Source: Lachnospiraceae bacterium
GTDB lineage: Bacteria; Bacillota; Clostridia; Lachnospirales; Lachnospiraceae
Direction: 5' to 3'
DNA length: 64,000 nt
Assembly: GCA_900753305.1 (NCBI GenBank)
Contig: CAADYR010000126.1
Location: forward strand, 35,772 to 99,771
In this document: positions 1 to 9,676 of the stretch, piece after piece
Position numbering within the stretch: the first letter of the stretch is position 1
Layout of the letters: each line of letters starts with the position of its first letter
The notes under the pieces: model-generated
What the model saw: only the letters and a program-made list of their open reading frames with translations
What the model was told of the DNA's origin: nothing
The model's database searches: none
Program-made: the position numbers and the translations under genes

Positions 1-275
1 GCCAGAATGGAATATGGGGGCAGTTGGCAAAGCAGACATCAACGCATGGGAAAGCCGGTAAATTGAAGTTTTATTTTCCTCCCCGTCAATATATGCAGGA
101 GTATTATCCATTTTTGGAAAAATGGGGTATCCTGCTTCCTTTGACATGGTGTATGAGAGGGATAAAGGGATTGCAGAAAGAATCTTTAGACAGAGCAAAG
201 ATGGTACAGGATGAAGATAATATTGCCAAAATGGAAGAAATATATGGTGCATTGAAGCTTGACTTTCATAAATAG
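1..275 (+). CDS. Nucleotidyltransferase-family protein, C-terminal fragment (5' end outside window)
   Basis: The reading frame is open from base 3, so the gene begins before the window and only about 90 C-terminal residues are visible. The stretch FYFPPRQYMQEYYPFLEKW, followed by a hydrophobic tryptophan-rich segment (LLPLTWCMRGI), resembles the C-terminus of the putative nucleotidyltransferase family (NTP_transf_5 type) often found in polysaccharide and peptide-modification loci. The catalytic part is not visible, so the family is recognised only from the tail pattern. It ends 60 bases before a pyruvyl-transferase-like gene on the same strand and probably belongs to the same surface-polysaccharide operon. 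An unrelated protein with a similar tail cannot be excluded. Confidence 0.45.
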   Translation, partial: QNGIWGQLAKQTSTHGKAGKLKFYFPPRQYMQEYYPFLEKWGILLPLTWCMRGIKGLQKESLDRAKMVQDEDNIAKMEEIYGALKLDFHK

Positions 276-335
276 TATGAAAGTTTTACACTTTTGCTCA
301 AACGCTTGCAGGGGACATAAAATATAGGAGTTATG

Positions 336-1172
336 ATGAATATTAAGAAATTGCCAAAATATCTAATTAGAAATTTCAGAGATGGAAAGGGGCATTGGGC
401 AAGGCGTAATGAGGTGAATTTATTTTACTGGGATTATAAGCCCAATGTCGGTGATGCACTGGCTCCTGTTATATATGAGTGGATGCTTGACAGGAAAGGA
501 TTATCAGCTAATACCCAAACGAAGGGAACAAAGCATTTATTAACGGTTGGTTCTATTTTGGGACTGTCAGATCAGGATGCAACAGTATGGGGAAGCGGAA
601 TACATCTTTTGAGTTCGGTAATTAAACTGACTACAGAACGCAATATAAGAAAGTTGGATATCAGGGCGGTTCGGGGACCGGTTACAGCACGGATATTGAA
701 AGATATTGGTTATGAAGTGCCAAAAGTGTATGGAGATCCGGCGATTTTGATGCCATTGATCTATCAGCCCCAAAATGCAAATAAGAAGTATCGGTATTCA
801 GTTATATGTCATATGCATACACAAATCGGATGCAGGGAAAATGAGGATATTCATTATATAGATATAAAAACAACAGATTATAAAAGAGTCATTGATGAGA
901 TTGTAATGTCTGAACATATCATTTCATCTTCTTTACATGGTATCATATTGGCAGAAGCTTATAGGGTTCCCGCGGTTATGTTGTGCAGTGGTGTTGAGGA
1001 TGAATTATTGAAGTATTATGATTGGTATTATTCGACGGGGAGAAAAATGATTCCAATGGTAAGTTCAATTAATGAGGGTAGAGAGAGAGAGAGTATGTAT
1101 GAGATGCCGCCGGTATTTGACGAAATGCAGGATAAGCTGATAAAGGCATTCCCATATGATTTATTTAATTAG
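336..1172 (+). CDS. Polysaccharide pyruvyl transferase-like protein
   Basis: A 278-residue protein of the polysaccharide pyruvyl transferase family, which in characterised members moves a pyruvyl group from phosphoenolpyruvate to a sugar of an extracellular polymer. Family marks are NVGDALAPVIYEW near residue 36, LTVGSIL near 70, VWGSGIH near 85, RAVRGP near 113, GDPAILMP near 132 and SSSLHGIILAEAY near 198. ATG at 333 and 336 are both possible; 336 is chosen because AGGAG lies five bases upstream. It is a close paralogue of the protein at 52767-53654 (same WGSGI, RGP, GDP and LHGIILAEAY blocks). Polymer substrate and true donor are unknown. Confidence 0.82.
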   Translation: MNIKKLPKYLIRNFRDGKGHWARRNEVNLFYWDYKPNVGDALAPVIYEWMLDRKGLSANTQTKGTKHLLTVGSILGLSDQDATVWGSGIHLLSSVIKLTTERNIRKLDIRAVRGPVTARILKDIGYEVPKVYGDPAILMPLIYQPQNANKKYRYSVICHMHTQIGCRENEDIHYIDIKTTDYKRVIDEIVMSEHIISSSLHGIILAEAYRVPAVMLCSGVEDELLKYYDWYYSTGRKMIPMVSSINEGRERESMYEMPPVFDEMQDKLIKAFPYDLFN

Positions 1173-1192
1173 GTAATGATAGATGAGGGAGC

Positions 1193-2728
1193 ATGGTTAT
1201 TAAAATGAGTGAAGGACGTATCCAAAATTCAGTTAAAAATATGGTATTTGGTTTTATGTATCAGATTATGACACTGATTATGAGCTTCGTCTCAAGAACC
1301 GTATTCATAAGAACATTAGGAACTGAATATTTAGGACTGAATGGAATATTTACAGATGTTTTATCACTGTTATCCATGGCCGATCTGGGATTTGGAACAG
1401 CGATGGCATACAGCTTTTATAAGCCACTGGCAGAGCATGATGAAGAGAAAATAGCGTCTTTGGTACAATTTTATAAAAAGGTATATAATATCATCGCGGC
1501 TGCAGTATTGATTCTGGGACTGGCCTGTGTACCTTTTTTGAAATATTTTGTTAATACAGAACAGGATATTCCTGATCTTACAGCCTATTATCTGGTTTCA
1601 CTTGCTAATGTAGTGATTTCCTATTTATTTGTGTACAAGACTACATTGATGACAGCAGATCAAAAAGATTATAAAATTGTCAATATAAGAATGTGGTTTA
1701 CTTTCTTTAAGACATTAGTACAGATCCTTGTACTGATATTTACTGCTAATTATATGGCATACATAATTGTAGGAGTATTGTCACAGTTCCTGAACAATTT
1801 TATTGCGTCCAGAAAAACGGAAAAAGAGTACCCATATATTAATGACAGGAAAAAGCAAAGTGGGATTGAGAAGGAAATTGGAAAGCAGATTTTTGGTAAT
1901 ATGAAGTCTGTTTTTATTTATAAATTAAGTGGGACATTATTTTCAGCTACCGATAATCTGATCATTTCAATGATTATAGGAACTGCAGCCGTAGGATTAT
2001 ATTCAAATTACTTAATGCTAAGTAATAAATTGCTGTTAATAGAACAAATTGTGTTTTCTTCACTTGTTGCCAGCATCGGTAATGTGATCGTGAAGGAGAA
2101 ACCGGAGAAACGTCTGCAGATATTTCAATCAATGCAGTCAGTAAGCTTTATTTTTTGTGGTATTATTACCTCTGCATTCTGTTTACTTGCCAGTGATGTA
2201 GTTACAGTCTGGCTTGGAAAAGAATTTGTATTTTCAACCGATGTTATTATTGCAGTGACCTTGAATACTTATTTTTCCTGTGTGTTACAGCCATTGTGGA
2301 TATACCGGGATGCGACAGGATTATACATGAAGACCAAATATATGATGTTGATAGGAGCAGTATTAAATATAGTATTGTCCGTTGTTCTGGGAAATATGAT
2401 AGGAATAACAGGAATTATTATTGCATCGGCAATATCCAGAATATGCACATATTTCTGGTATGAACCTCAATTACTTTTTAAGGAATATTTCAATCAGGGT
2501 GCATCTAAATATTTTTTATCTATTCTTTTGAATGTATTTCTGGTGTGCATAACAGTAATTGTTTTATCAAAGGGATTTGCCTTTCTTAAAGTGTATAGTT
2601 GGTATACACTTATTATAAAGGGTATAATCATAGGCAGTTGTTGTAGCGTAATTTTTATTCTTGCATATTGTAGAACACAGGGATTTCAACTTATTATAAA
2701 TAAGGTGAGAGCAATATTAAGAAGATAA
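1193..2728 (+). CDS. Wzx-type polysaccharide flippase (MOP superfamily)
   Basis: A 511-residue integral membrane protein with about twelve to fourteen hydrophobic segments. The N-terminal block FIRTLGTEYLGLNGIF is characteristic of Firmicutes Wzx-like O-unit and oligosaccharide flippases, which move undecaprenyl-linked repeat units across the membrane. It is a clear paralogue of the flippase at 40326-41864, which has FVRILGAEYLGVNSLF at the same place. Start 1193 has GAGGGAGC directly upstream; ATG at 1205 is an alternative. It lies 20 bases after the pyruvyl-transferase-like gene and 59 before a secreted hydrolase, on one strand, so co-transcription is likely. The transported unit is not known. 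Confidence 0.85.
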   Translation: MVIKMSEGRIQNSVKNMVFGFMYQIMTLIMSFVSRTVFIRTLGTEYLGLNGIFTDVLSLLSMADLGFGTAMAYSFYKPLAEHDEEKIASLVQFYKKVYNIIAAAVLILGLACVPFLKYFVNTEQDIPDLTAYYLVSLANVVISYLFVYKTTLMTADQKDYKIVNIRMWFTFFKTLVQILVLIFTANYMAYIIVGVLSQFLNNFIASRKTEKEYPYINDRKKQSGIEKEIGKQIFGNMKSVFIYKLSGTLFSATDNLIISMIIGTAAVGLYSNYLMLSNKLLLIEQIVFSSLVASIGNVIVKEKPEKRLQIFQSMQSVSFIFCGIITSAFCLLASDVVTVWLGKEFVFSTDVIIAVTLNTYFSCVLQPLWIYRDATGLYMKTKYMMLIGAVLNIVLSVVLGNMIGITGIIIASAISRICTYFWYEPQLLFKEYFNQGASKYFLSILLNVFLVCITVIVLSKGFAFLKVYSWYTLIIKGIIIGSCCSVIFILAYCRTQGFQLIINKVRAILRR

Positions 2729-2787
2729 TGAGAGCAAGATGGGATAATTGTAGGAGAAAGCATATTTAAAGGGAGAGCAGGATTCGT

Positions 2788-5073
2788 ATGAGGGGTTTAA
2801 AAAAGGGCTTTTATATCATAGTTTTCTTTATGGCATGTATTTTGATAAAAAATATCAGTCTGGCAGAATCAGGTATAGCTTTGACAACTGATAATCTAAG
2901 CAATATATCAAATTATCAGGAAGGCAGTTATCAAAGCTGGGGAGGAGCATATGAACCATCCAAGGGAAAACTATGCTCAAAATCAAGTTATATTACAGAC
3001 AAAAATATTTACTATATTGCAGTAAATGATTCCAGGATCAAGTTAACGATATCGGAGTTCAGTGTGGATGGGCAATGGATCAGGTATTCTAATGGATATC
3101 AGAATGGCAGTCAGTTTGAAAAGCAGGCTGGAACTGCCTATATTAAAATTACAGTTTATAGTGAAGTATGGGGAACAGATATCAAGTCGCTTTTTAATAA
3201 CGGATTGACAATTGGATTTAGTGATACAGCAATTGAAGAAGATACGATACCAAAAGAGGCATTAAAGGAAGCGGATTTTAATAAAGGCGAAAACTGGAAA
3301 CCAGGTTGTTATGCAGCCCAGACCGGACTGTTTAGTATTGCTCAGGATAAAATTGCCTATTATTCGTACTGCATACCTGATTCGGATGTCTATTCTGTGA
3401 ATTTACCCGGAGGATATCTGAATCTTAACATAGTAGAATTGGATGATAATGAAAAGGTTATCAAAAGTACAGACCTGCAGAGTGGGCAGCATTGGCAGAA
3501 ACAAAATGGTACAAGTAAAATTGCATTAACAGTCAGTAGAAGTGACCAAAAGAATACGTCATATGAGGAGTATAAAAATATAATTTCAAATTATCAAAAT
3601 TTTGGATTGCAGGCATACAATAAATACTATGCAAATTCTAAAATGAAGCAGGTATCTGCCGGTGATTTTGTAAACCAGATGAATGTAGGATGGAATCTGG
3701 GAAATTCTCTGGACTCAAAATGTGTCAACGGTACAAGGGGGCTGGATGCTTATACCAATCAGGAACTGAACTGGGGAAATCCTTATATAAGCAAGGATTT
3801 GATTGATTATGTAGCACAGTCTGGAATTAATACAATCAGAATTCCTGTTACCTGGTATTATAATACCGGTATTGATGAGAATGGAAATCTGGTTGTAGGT
3901 TCACAGTGGCTTGCAAGAGTTCAGGAAGTTGTGGACTATGCAATAGCCAATAATATGTACGTGATACTCAATTCTCATCATGACCAGCCTGTATTATATG
4001 CAGGTGTATCAGAAGATAAAATGCAGACAGTGTTAAAAAACACGGAGAATCTCTGGAAACAGATAGCGGATTATTTTAAAGATTATGATGAACACTTGAT
4101 ATTTGAAGGATTCAATGAAATCGATAATCTGGAAAAAAGCTGGAATTATGGAGAAACAGCAGCAGATCAGATGAATCGTATGAATCAGACCTTTGTTAAT
4201 ACGGTTAGAAATACAGGTGGAAATAACACCTATAGAATTTTAATGGTGCCAACGTTATTGGATGGAATTACCAATGATATATTAAAGGCATTTATTCTGC
4301 CTTCCGATGTGACAGAAAATAGAATTATAATACAGGTTCATTCATATTCCCAAAAATATTGTGAAGACATAGAAGAAACATTTGCAGAACTTGAAAGATT
4401 TTCCGAAGAAAAAGGAGCACCGGTAATAATTGGAGAATTCGGTACGACGACATCTTTTGTCTCAGAAACTCTTCGGGAAATGCATGCATCCAATTTTGTC
4501 GCAAGAGCTGCAGAGCATGGAATAAAATGTATATGGTGGGATAATGGTTCGAATTATGCAATTATAGATAGAAGGAATTTGAACAATTCCAATATTGCGA
4601 TGATAAATGCACTGCTTGCAGGTTCAAAGGGAGTTGCATACCAGTCTGTGAACTCAGGAAAAATGAACCAGGCAGGACAATTTGAATATAAAATGCCTGA
4701 TTTAAAGACAGGGGCGGTTGGGGCTGCTTACTGGGGAACAATTACGACATCAGCAATTTCCTGGAAAAATTCAGGAACGGGAAAATGTATGATCAGTCTA
4801 TCGTCTCAGGCAGAAGCATCAGATGTATGGATTCAACGTATTCTGTTCTATGCTGCAGATGGAGCATATATAGAAGGAAAGGAAATACAGAAAAAAGATA
4901 TATTTGTAGATATACCTGCAAATACAGCATACATCAGAGTGTCATTAAATAGCCCATACAGGAATATATCGTGGGAAAATTATATGGCATATTTACAAAA
5001 CGGAAAGTTGATTTTAATGGTATCTGATACAGATACTAATAAGTTACAGGCAGTTTCAGTTTTATCAAAGTAG
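2788..5073 (+). CDS. Secreted GH5-family glycoside hydrolase with repeated accessory modules
   Basis: A 761-residue secreted protein with a hydrophobic signal segment at about residues 6-26. The catalytic domain at about 295-610 carries GH5 cellulase marks: VGWNLGNSLD, INTIRIPVTW, NSHHD, the acid/base glutamate in FEGFNEID (near 440) and the nucleophile in IIGEFGTT (near 548). It is flanked by three copies of a roughly 110-residue module (about 30-150, 155-285 and 640-760) that also occurs in the transglutaminase-like proteins at 9677 and 11794. GH5 enzymes cut beta-linked glycans; its position between EPS genes suggests trimming or turnover of the polymer made here, which is inference. No sortase motif is present. 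Confidence 0.85.
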   Translation: MRGLKKGFYIIVFFMACILIKNISLAESGIALTTDNLSNISNYQEGSYQSWGGAYEPSKGKLCSKSSYITDKNIYYIAVNDSRIKLTISEFSVDGQWIRYSNGYQNGSQFEKQAGTAYIKITVYSEVWGTDIKSLFNNGLTIGFSDTAIEEDTIPKEALKEADFNKGENWKPGCYAAQTGLFSIAQDKIAYYSYCIPDSDVYSVNLPGGYLNLNIVELDDNEKVIKSTDLQSGQHWQKQNGTSKIALTVSRSDQKNTSYEEYKNIISNYQNFGLQAYNKYYANSKMKQVSAGDFVNQMNVGWNLGNSLDSKCVNGTRGLDAYTNQELNWGNPYISKDLIDYVAQSGINTIRIPVTWYYNTGIDENGNLVVGSQWLARVQEVVDYAIANNMYVILNSHHDQPVLYAGVSEDKMQTVLKNTENLWKQIADYFKDYDEHLIFEGFNEIDNLEKSWNYGETAADQMNRMNQTFVNTVRNTGGNNTYRILMVPTLLDGITNDILKAFILPSDVTENRIIIQVHSYSQKYCEDIEETFAELERFSEEKGAPVIIGEFGTTTSFVSETLREMHASNFVARAAEHGIKCIWWDNGSNYAIIDRRNLNNSNIAMINALLAGSKGVAYQSVNSGKMNQAGQFEYKMPDLKTGAVGAAYWGTITTSAISWKNSGTGKCMISLSSQAEASDVWIQRILFYAADGAYIEGKEIQKKDIFVDIPANTAYIRVSLNSPYRNISWENYMAYLQNGKLILMVSDTDTNKLQAVSVLSK

Positions 5074-5115
5074 TTCTGGTAAGGGCTCTTAGATACAGAT
5101 GGGGGAGCAAACGGC

Positions 5116-6087
5116 GTGGAAAACAAAATTAGTATTATTGTACCAATATATAATGTAGAACAATTTCTTGAGGAATGTGTAAAAAGTATTTTGAATCAGA
5201 CATATCAGGATTTGGAGGTTATTCTGGTCAATGATGGTTCTACAGACAGAAGCAGCGAAATATGTGATGAATTGGCGGCTACAGACGGGAGAATTATTGT
5301 ATTTCATCAAAATAACCAGGGAACTTCGGAAGCCAGAAATACCGGATTAAAACTGGCAACAGGGCAATATATTGGCTTTGTAGATTCTGATGATGTGATT
5401 CATCCCAATATGTATGAATGGCTGATGGCAGCATTACAGGAGGAAAAGGCAGAAGTTGCAATTTGTCATGAACGGGCTTTTTATGATAGAAATTGCAATT
5501 TTGATGAAATGGATCTAAAACATATCGAAAAGGTAGAAGATAGAGAACAGTTATTTTCCCATTTTATGGACGTATGGACTGGACCCATTAATTTTGTATG
5601 GAATAAGTTATATAGGCGGGAGTTATTTGATGGTATAAGATTTCAAAAAGGAATAAAAATGGAAGATATGTTTATTCAGGTGGATGTTCTGCAAAGAGTG
5701 ACAAAGGCTGTGTGGATAACAGAGGCTCTTTATGGATATCGACAACGTAATGGCAGCATCATGAACTCGGATCATGATGATATCTACATTTATTGGGCGG
5801 AGGCTCTTATGCATCAAAGAACAGTAATTTATGAGACGCACATGGAGAAATTAGCGTTAAAAAGTGATGTATATACATTAAAAATGTTAGTCAGACTGCA
5901 ATATAAAGCTCAAAAAGAAGGAAAAAAAGAAATAAGAAAAAAATTATATCAGACATACAGTAAAAAAATAAAGCTTAAAAAGAGGTGGGACAAGAAGTCC
6001 ATAAGAGAGAGAGCCCCTGTATATTTGGCAAGGCTTAACTGGCCGTTATGCTATATGTGCATAAGGATAGCAGATAAGAGGGGGTAA
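5116..6087 (+). CDS. GT2 family glycosyltransferase
   Basis: A 323-residue GT-A fold glycosyltransferase. The N-terminus ISIIVPIYNVEQFL, the nucleotide-binding NDGSTDRS and the metal-binding FVDSDDVIHP near residue 94 define GT2 enzymes that add a sugar from a nucleotide donor to a lipid-linked oligosaccharide. The start is GTG at 5116, with GGGGGAG nine bases upstream. The last third is basic and probably membrane associated. It is followed three bases later by a paralogous GT2 gene at 6091, with conserved blocks such as WNKLYRRELF and YGYRQRNGSIM, so the pair looks like a tandem duplication. Sugar and linkage are unknown. Confidence 0.9.
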   Translation: MENKISIIVPIYNVEQFLEECVKSILNQTYQDLEVILVNDGSTDRSSEICDELAATDGRIIVFHQNNQGTSEARNTGLKLATGQYIGFVDSDDVIHPNMYEWLMAALQEEKAEVAICHERAFYDRNCNFDEMDLKHIEKVEDREQLFSHFMDVWTGPINFVWNKLYRRELFDGIRFQKGIKMEDMFIQVDVLQRVTKAVWITEALYGYRQRNGSIMNSDHDDIYIYWAEALMHQRTVIYETHMEKLALKSDVYTLKMLVRLQYKAQKEGKKEIRKKLYQTYSKKIKLKKRWDKKSIRERAPVYLARLNWPLCYMCIRIADKRG

Positions 6088-6090
6088 TTT

Positions 6091-7047
6091 ATGAGAGAGA
6101 GCAGAATCAGTGTAGTCGTACCTGTCTATAATGTGGAAAACTATTTAAATGAGTGTTTAGAGAGCATTTTACAACAGACGTATCATGAACTTGAGGTCAT
6201 ACTTGTTGATGATGGATCAACAGATAGAAGTGGAGAGTTGTGTGAGGAATGGAAAAAGAAAGATAAGCGGATTCAGGTGATCCATCAGAGCAATCAGGGA
6301 TTATCAGAAGCAAGAAATAGAGGATTAGAGCATATTACAGGTAAATATGTTGCATTTGTGGACTCGGATGATATTCTGCATCCTCAAATGTATGAGCATT
6401 TGGCAGATGCATTGCAGGCGGAGCAGGCAGATGTTGCAATTTGTAAGGAAACCTTGTTTTGGGGTGACAAACCACAATTTAAGTGTGGTGACAGGTGTGA
6501 GATACGGGCAGTAGAGGATAAAATACGATTATTAACGCATATGACAGATGATTGGATCACTACGATCGATGTTGTGTGGAACAAACTCTATAAAAAGGAA
6601 TTACTGGAAGGAATATGTTTTCCCAAAGGAAAATTGTCGGAAGATGTATATTTCCAGATAGACGTATTATTGCGGGCAAGTAAGGCTGTATGGCTGGATG
6701 AGAAACTATACGGATACAGACAAAGAACAGGAAGCATTATGCATCAGGATGGAAAAATTTATACAGCATGTGCGGAGGCATTGATCTATCAGAGAAACAG
6801 GATATATGAACAAAACATAGTTCAACTGATGCCAATATTTGATTCGTATCTGTTAAGAAAAATTGCACATATGAGGTTAGAAGCATCGCATCAGAAAATG
6901 AGAGAAAGTGCAAAAGAACTGAAAGGTATATATCAAAATTTGTATCATGGAGTAGATAAGGAAAGGTTTTCTGTGAAGGACAGGATCAATACATATCTGG
7001 CAAGATATATGTGGTGGATATATTGCATAATTCATATTATGCAATAA
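6091..7047 (+). CDS. GT2 family glycosyltransferase (paralogue of the preceding gene)
   Basis: A 318-residue GT2 enzyme with ISVVVPVYNVENYL, DDGSTDRSGELCEEW and FVDSDDILHP. The C-terminal half keeps WNKLYKKELLEG, LSEDVYFQIDVLLRA and YGYRQRTGSIMHQD, matching the preceding gene nearly block for block. The start ATG lies three bases after the upstream stop, so translational coupling is likely. It is the last gene of the first EPS segment: the next 99 bases carry a promoter, and the following gene is a cell-wall anchored protein. The paralogues may add successive sugars; specificity cannot be read from the sequence. Confidence 0.9.
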   Translation: MRESRISVVVPVYNVENYLNECLESILQQTYHELEVILVDDGSTDRSGELCEEWKKKDKRIQVIHQSNQGLSEARNRGLEHITGKYVAFVDSDDILHPQMYEHLADALQAEQADVAICKETLFWGDKPQFKCGDRCEIRAVEDKIRLLTHMTDDWITTIDVVWNKLYKKELLEGICFPKGKLSEDVYFQIDVLLRASKAVWLDEKLYGYRQRTGSIMHQDGKIYTACAEALIYQRNRIYEQNIVQLMPIFDSYLLRKIAHMRLEASHQKMRESAKELKGIYQNLYHGVDKERFSVKDRINTYLARYMWWIYCIIHIMQ

Positions 7048-7077
7048 GACAAAAAAAGTTAAAATTAACATAAACTG

Positions 7078-7106
7078 TTGCCTTTTTAAAATGTATATTG
7101 TAAGAT
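7078..7106 (+). promoter_or_regulatory. Probable sigma-A promoter of the first LPXTG protein
   Basis: TTGCCT (7078-7083) and TAAGAT (7101-7106) are separated by 17 bases, about 40 bases upstream of the ATG at 7147. It would begin the transcript of the accessory island. The call is from consensus match only. Confidence 0.45.
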
Positions 7107-7146
7107 AAAAGTACTATTGAGAGATATGAGGGGAGAGTAATTTAAT

Positions 7147-9396
7147 ATGAAACGAAAATTTGGAGGAGTAATTGTAAAAAAAGCAATTGTTACTGCTATG
7201 ACAATCATGCTGTTAGGCAATTCTGTATTGTCAGTCAGAGCTGAGGAAGTAGTACCAATAACTACGCAGCAGGAAGTACAACAAGAGGAATCTGCGGGAA
7301 CGAATGGCAGTATGCAGGTTCAGGAAGAACAGGCAGCAGAGTCCGTTCAGGAAGAATCGGTAGAAGAGTATGCAGAGGAACAGATTCAGGAAGAACAGAG
7401 TGTTCAAACAGAATCCGGGGTAACTGCAGAAGAGATAGAAAAGGCTGTAAATGAGGCAGAAGAAGCAGCGTCACAGGCTGTAGAGACAGTAGAGCAGGTA
7501 AAGGAAGAGTATGCTTCCATACAGAGTGAAGCAGAAGAAAAGAAAGACGATCTGGTTCAGGCGGCAGAACAGGTTCAGACAAATGCGGATGAACTGGAAG
7601 AGGAAGTAAAGAACAGTCTTATTGTGAAAAAGAATGATGACGGAACAGAACAATACGAAGTCATTGTGGGAAATAAGAAGTCAGAGGATGGCACTATAGA
7701 GTCTATCACAATGCAGCAATATGTAGATGTACAGACTGAGATTGCCCAATCTGTAAAAGAAGAATTGGAGAAAGCATTAAGTGAAGATGCTGAGGACGAA
7801 AAAATAGTAGAGTATGCAGAAGCTGTGAAAGAGGCGGCAAAAGGAGTATACAATGCAGCATGGATGGCAGAACAGGCATACTCCAAGGCAGAAAAGAATT
7901 TAAAAGAAGAAATTAAAAAGTATAATGTATATGCAAAAGCATATGGATATGAATTACTGGAGTATAATGGAGAAATTTTAGAATATACACAGGAAGAACA
8001 ACAGCAACTGCTCGATCAGACAGGATTGAATGAGGATACAGAGGATATTCGTAAAGACCTTGCTTCTATAACCGGTACTGACTTACAGGAACAAAAAGAT
8101 GTGATAGAGCAGGCGAAAACAACGGTAGATGATGCAAAAGAAACATATGAGAATGTTCAGCAGGTGGCAGAAAGCCTGCAGCAGAGTGTTGAAGCAGCGG
8201 AAAATGTTCTGCAGGATGAGGATACTGACACTGTGAAGGCAGGATCTGTTGCAATACTTGTAAATGCTACACAGCAACAGATTGAACAGGCTCAAAATGA
8301 TATAGAACAGGCACAGCAGAAATACGAAACAGCCAAAAGTGAATTAGATGATATTCTGGCGTCAGTAAAGGGCTGTGTACCGAATCTTTCCTCTCTGAAG
8401 TTGGAACTTACAAAAAAAATTGCAGCAATGGGCAATGCTAAGAAGGATCTGAATAAGGTACAGGAAAGAAAAAAAGCAGCAGTAAGTTATTCTAACTGGG
8501 CAGGCCAGTTGGTAAAGGCAGGTCAGGGACAGATTACAACGGGAGTATATGGACAGCTAAAGGGTGACAAACAGGCTGGTTCTGATATTAATGATACAAA
8601 CGGTAAAGAATTCGATATTGGAGATGAAAATGTTGTAACTCGTGACGAATCCAATTTTGCGAAAGTTTCCAAGGATGATAGTATAGAAGTTCCTTATGAA
8701 ATATTCAAAGCATATGTTGCAGCTTTATATGACAGACATAATGATAATGGGGATCTGATCTTATATGTTTCATCAAATCAAAGAGATGGTCTGGGCATTT
8801 CTACTTCCGGGACGATGAAAGAAATTTATTGGCAGTACGATCCGGAAACCAGACAGATCATACCAGACAGTATGTTTGTGAAGACATCAGAAACGGATGC
8901 ATTACCGGAATGGATGACCAGAGAGGGCAGTATTTATTTTAAAGGTTATACATTTAAACATGAGAATGATGGAACTTATCATATAGATGGCCATCTGTGT
9001 AAAGCGAAAAAACCAGAGACTCCGGAGGAACCGAGTACAACCCCGGAGGAACCGAGTACAACCCCGGAGGAACCGAGTACAACCCCGGAGGAACCAGGTA
9101 CAACACCTGAAACACCAGGTACAACACCTTCATCAGAATCAAGCAATGACAACACTGTGATCGATGAACCGATTGTTCCATTAGCAGATGAAATTACTGT
9201 GATTAATGATATAGAAGTTCCTTTGGAAGAATCAATATCATCAGACGTTGTCAGGATTGAGGAGGAAGAGGTTCCTTTATCTGATTCCGTACCAAAGACA
9301 GGAGATGAATCCAGGAATGCATTACCATTCTTGATCATTAGTTTAAGTGCAATTTCAGTCTCTCTTCTTTCTAAATTCAGAAGAAAAGATAGTTAA
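7147..9396 (+). CDS. Sortase-anchored coiled-coil surface protein (VPKTG)
   Basis: A 749-residue cell-wall protein. It has a signal peptide (about 1-33), a long Glu/Gln/Ala-rich region of predicted coiled coils (about 60-440), a globular segment (about 510-610), a Pro/Thr/Glu repeat spacer and a C-terminal sorting signal: VPKTG near 715, a hydrophobic stretch and a FRRKDS tail. Sortase would join the threonine to the wall. It is homologous to the minus-strand protein at 29013-30935: both start MK-basic-(I)VKKxIVTAM, share a (Y)NxYAKxYG block followed by a TxEE helix, and end in VPKTGD. The two lie at the ends of the RiPP-containing island. Function is unknown; an adhesin or scaffold is the simplest guess. 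Confidence 0.85.
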   Translation: MKRKFGGVIVKKAIVTAMTIMLLGNSVLSVRAEEVVPITTQQEVQQEESAGTNGSMQVQEEQAAESVQEESVEEYAEEQIQEEQSVQTESGVTAEEIEKAVNEAEEAASQAVETVEQVKEEYASIQSEAEEKKDDLVQAAEQVQTNADELEEEVKNSLIVKKNDDGTEQYEVIVGNKKSEDGTIESITMQQYVDVQTEIAQSVKEELEKALSEDAEDEKIVEYAEAVKEAAKGVYNAAWMAEQAYSKAEKNLKEEIKKYNVYAKAYGYELLEYNGEILEYTQEEQQQLLDQTGLNEDTEDIRKDLASITGTDLQEQKDVIEQAKTTVDDAKETYENVQQVAESLQQSVEAAENVLQDEDTDTVKAGSVAILVNATQQQIEQAQNDIEQAQQKYETAKSELDDILASVKGCVPNLSSLKLELTKKIAAMGNAKKDLNKVQERKKAAVSYSNWAGQLVKAGQGQITTGVYGQLKGDKQAGSDINDTNGKEFDIGDENVVTRDESNFAKVSKDDSIEVPYEIFKAYVAALYDRHNDNGDLILYVSSNQRDGLGISTSGTMKEIYWQYDPETRQIIPDSMFVKTSETDALPEWMTREGSIYFKGYTFKHENDGTYHIDGHLCKAKKPETPEEPSTTPEEPSTTPEEPSTTPEEPGTTPETPGTTPSSESSNDNTVIDEPIVPLADEITVINDIEVPLEESISSDVVRIEEEEVPLSDSVPKTGDESRNALPFLIISLSAISVSLLSKFRRKDS
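9022..9126 (+). repeat. Tandem 21-bp repeat encoding PEEPSTT units
   Basis: Four near-identical 21-base units (from 9022, 9043, 9064 and 9085) plus a degenerate fifth encode PEEPSTT/PETPGTT. They form the proline-rich spacer of the LPXTG protein, before the wall-sorting signal. Such repeats commonly vary in number between strains. Confidence 0.85.
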
Positions 9397-9490
9397 AATG
9401 TATTAAATACACGAAAAATTCAATAAACAGTACCAAATTCCTATATACAGTCGGATTTTTACATCATATAATGTAATAGAAAAGAGAAAA

Positions 9491-9566
9491 AGGCAAACTT
9501 ATTGAAAGATAAGGACGCAAAGCCAAGGGTCTAAAGTGAGAACACAATGACAGCCGGTTGCCGAGA
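9491..9566 (+). ncRNA. Cyclic-di-GMP-I (GEMM-I) riboswitch
   Basis: The stretch has the ordered conserved parts of the GEMM-I aptamer: GGCAAAC, a stem closed by a GAAA tetraloop (CTTATT-GAAA-GATAAG), GGACGCAAAGCC, the receptor-side GGGTCTAA, and CAGCCGGTTGCCG. The base before CAAAC is G, as expected for c-di-GMP rather than the cGAMP-type variant. An upstream TATAAT (9467-9472) could be its promoter -10 box. A terminator follows directly, so control is probably by transcription termination of the transglutaminase-like gene at 9677. Whether the ligand turns expression on or off was not resolved. Confidence 0.93.
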
Positions 9567-9577
9567 ATGAGGAATTG

Positions 9578-9617
9578 AGTCTCGCTTTGCGTTTACATGC
9601 GAAGCGGGACTTTTGTC
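9578..9617 (+). terminator. Intrinsic terminator, expression platform of the c-di-GMP riboswitch
   Basis: The stem GTCTCGCTTTGCG / TGCGAAGCGGGAC (G-U pairs allowed) with a short loop is followed by TTTTG. It sits between the aptamer and the gene at 9677, as expected for riboswitch-controlled termination. Confidence 0.85.
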
Positions 9618-9676
9618 GTTCTTGGGATATTTTCTAACGAGGATATAATCCTGGCAAAGAAAGGAGCACCAAGAAA

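Noticed and set aside
5116..7047. One split glycosyltransferase (frameshift)
   Set aside because: Both halves are complete GT2 proteins with their own N-terminal and DSDD motifs; they are tandem paralogues.
9022..9126. CRISPR-like repeat array
   Set aside because: The repeats are direct, in frame, without spacers and encode a proline-rich linker.
8979..9338. 119-aa minus-strand Ser/Gly/Val-rich frame
   Set aside because: It is the mirror image of the PEEPSTT repeats and sorting signal of the surface protein on the plus strand.
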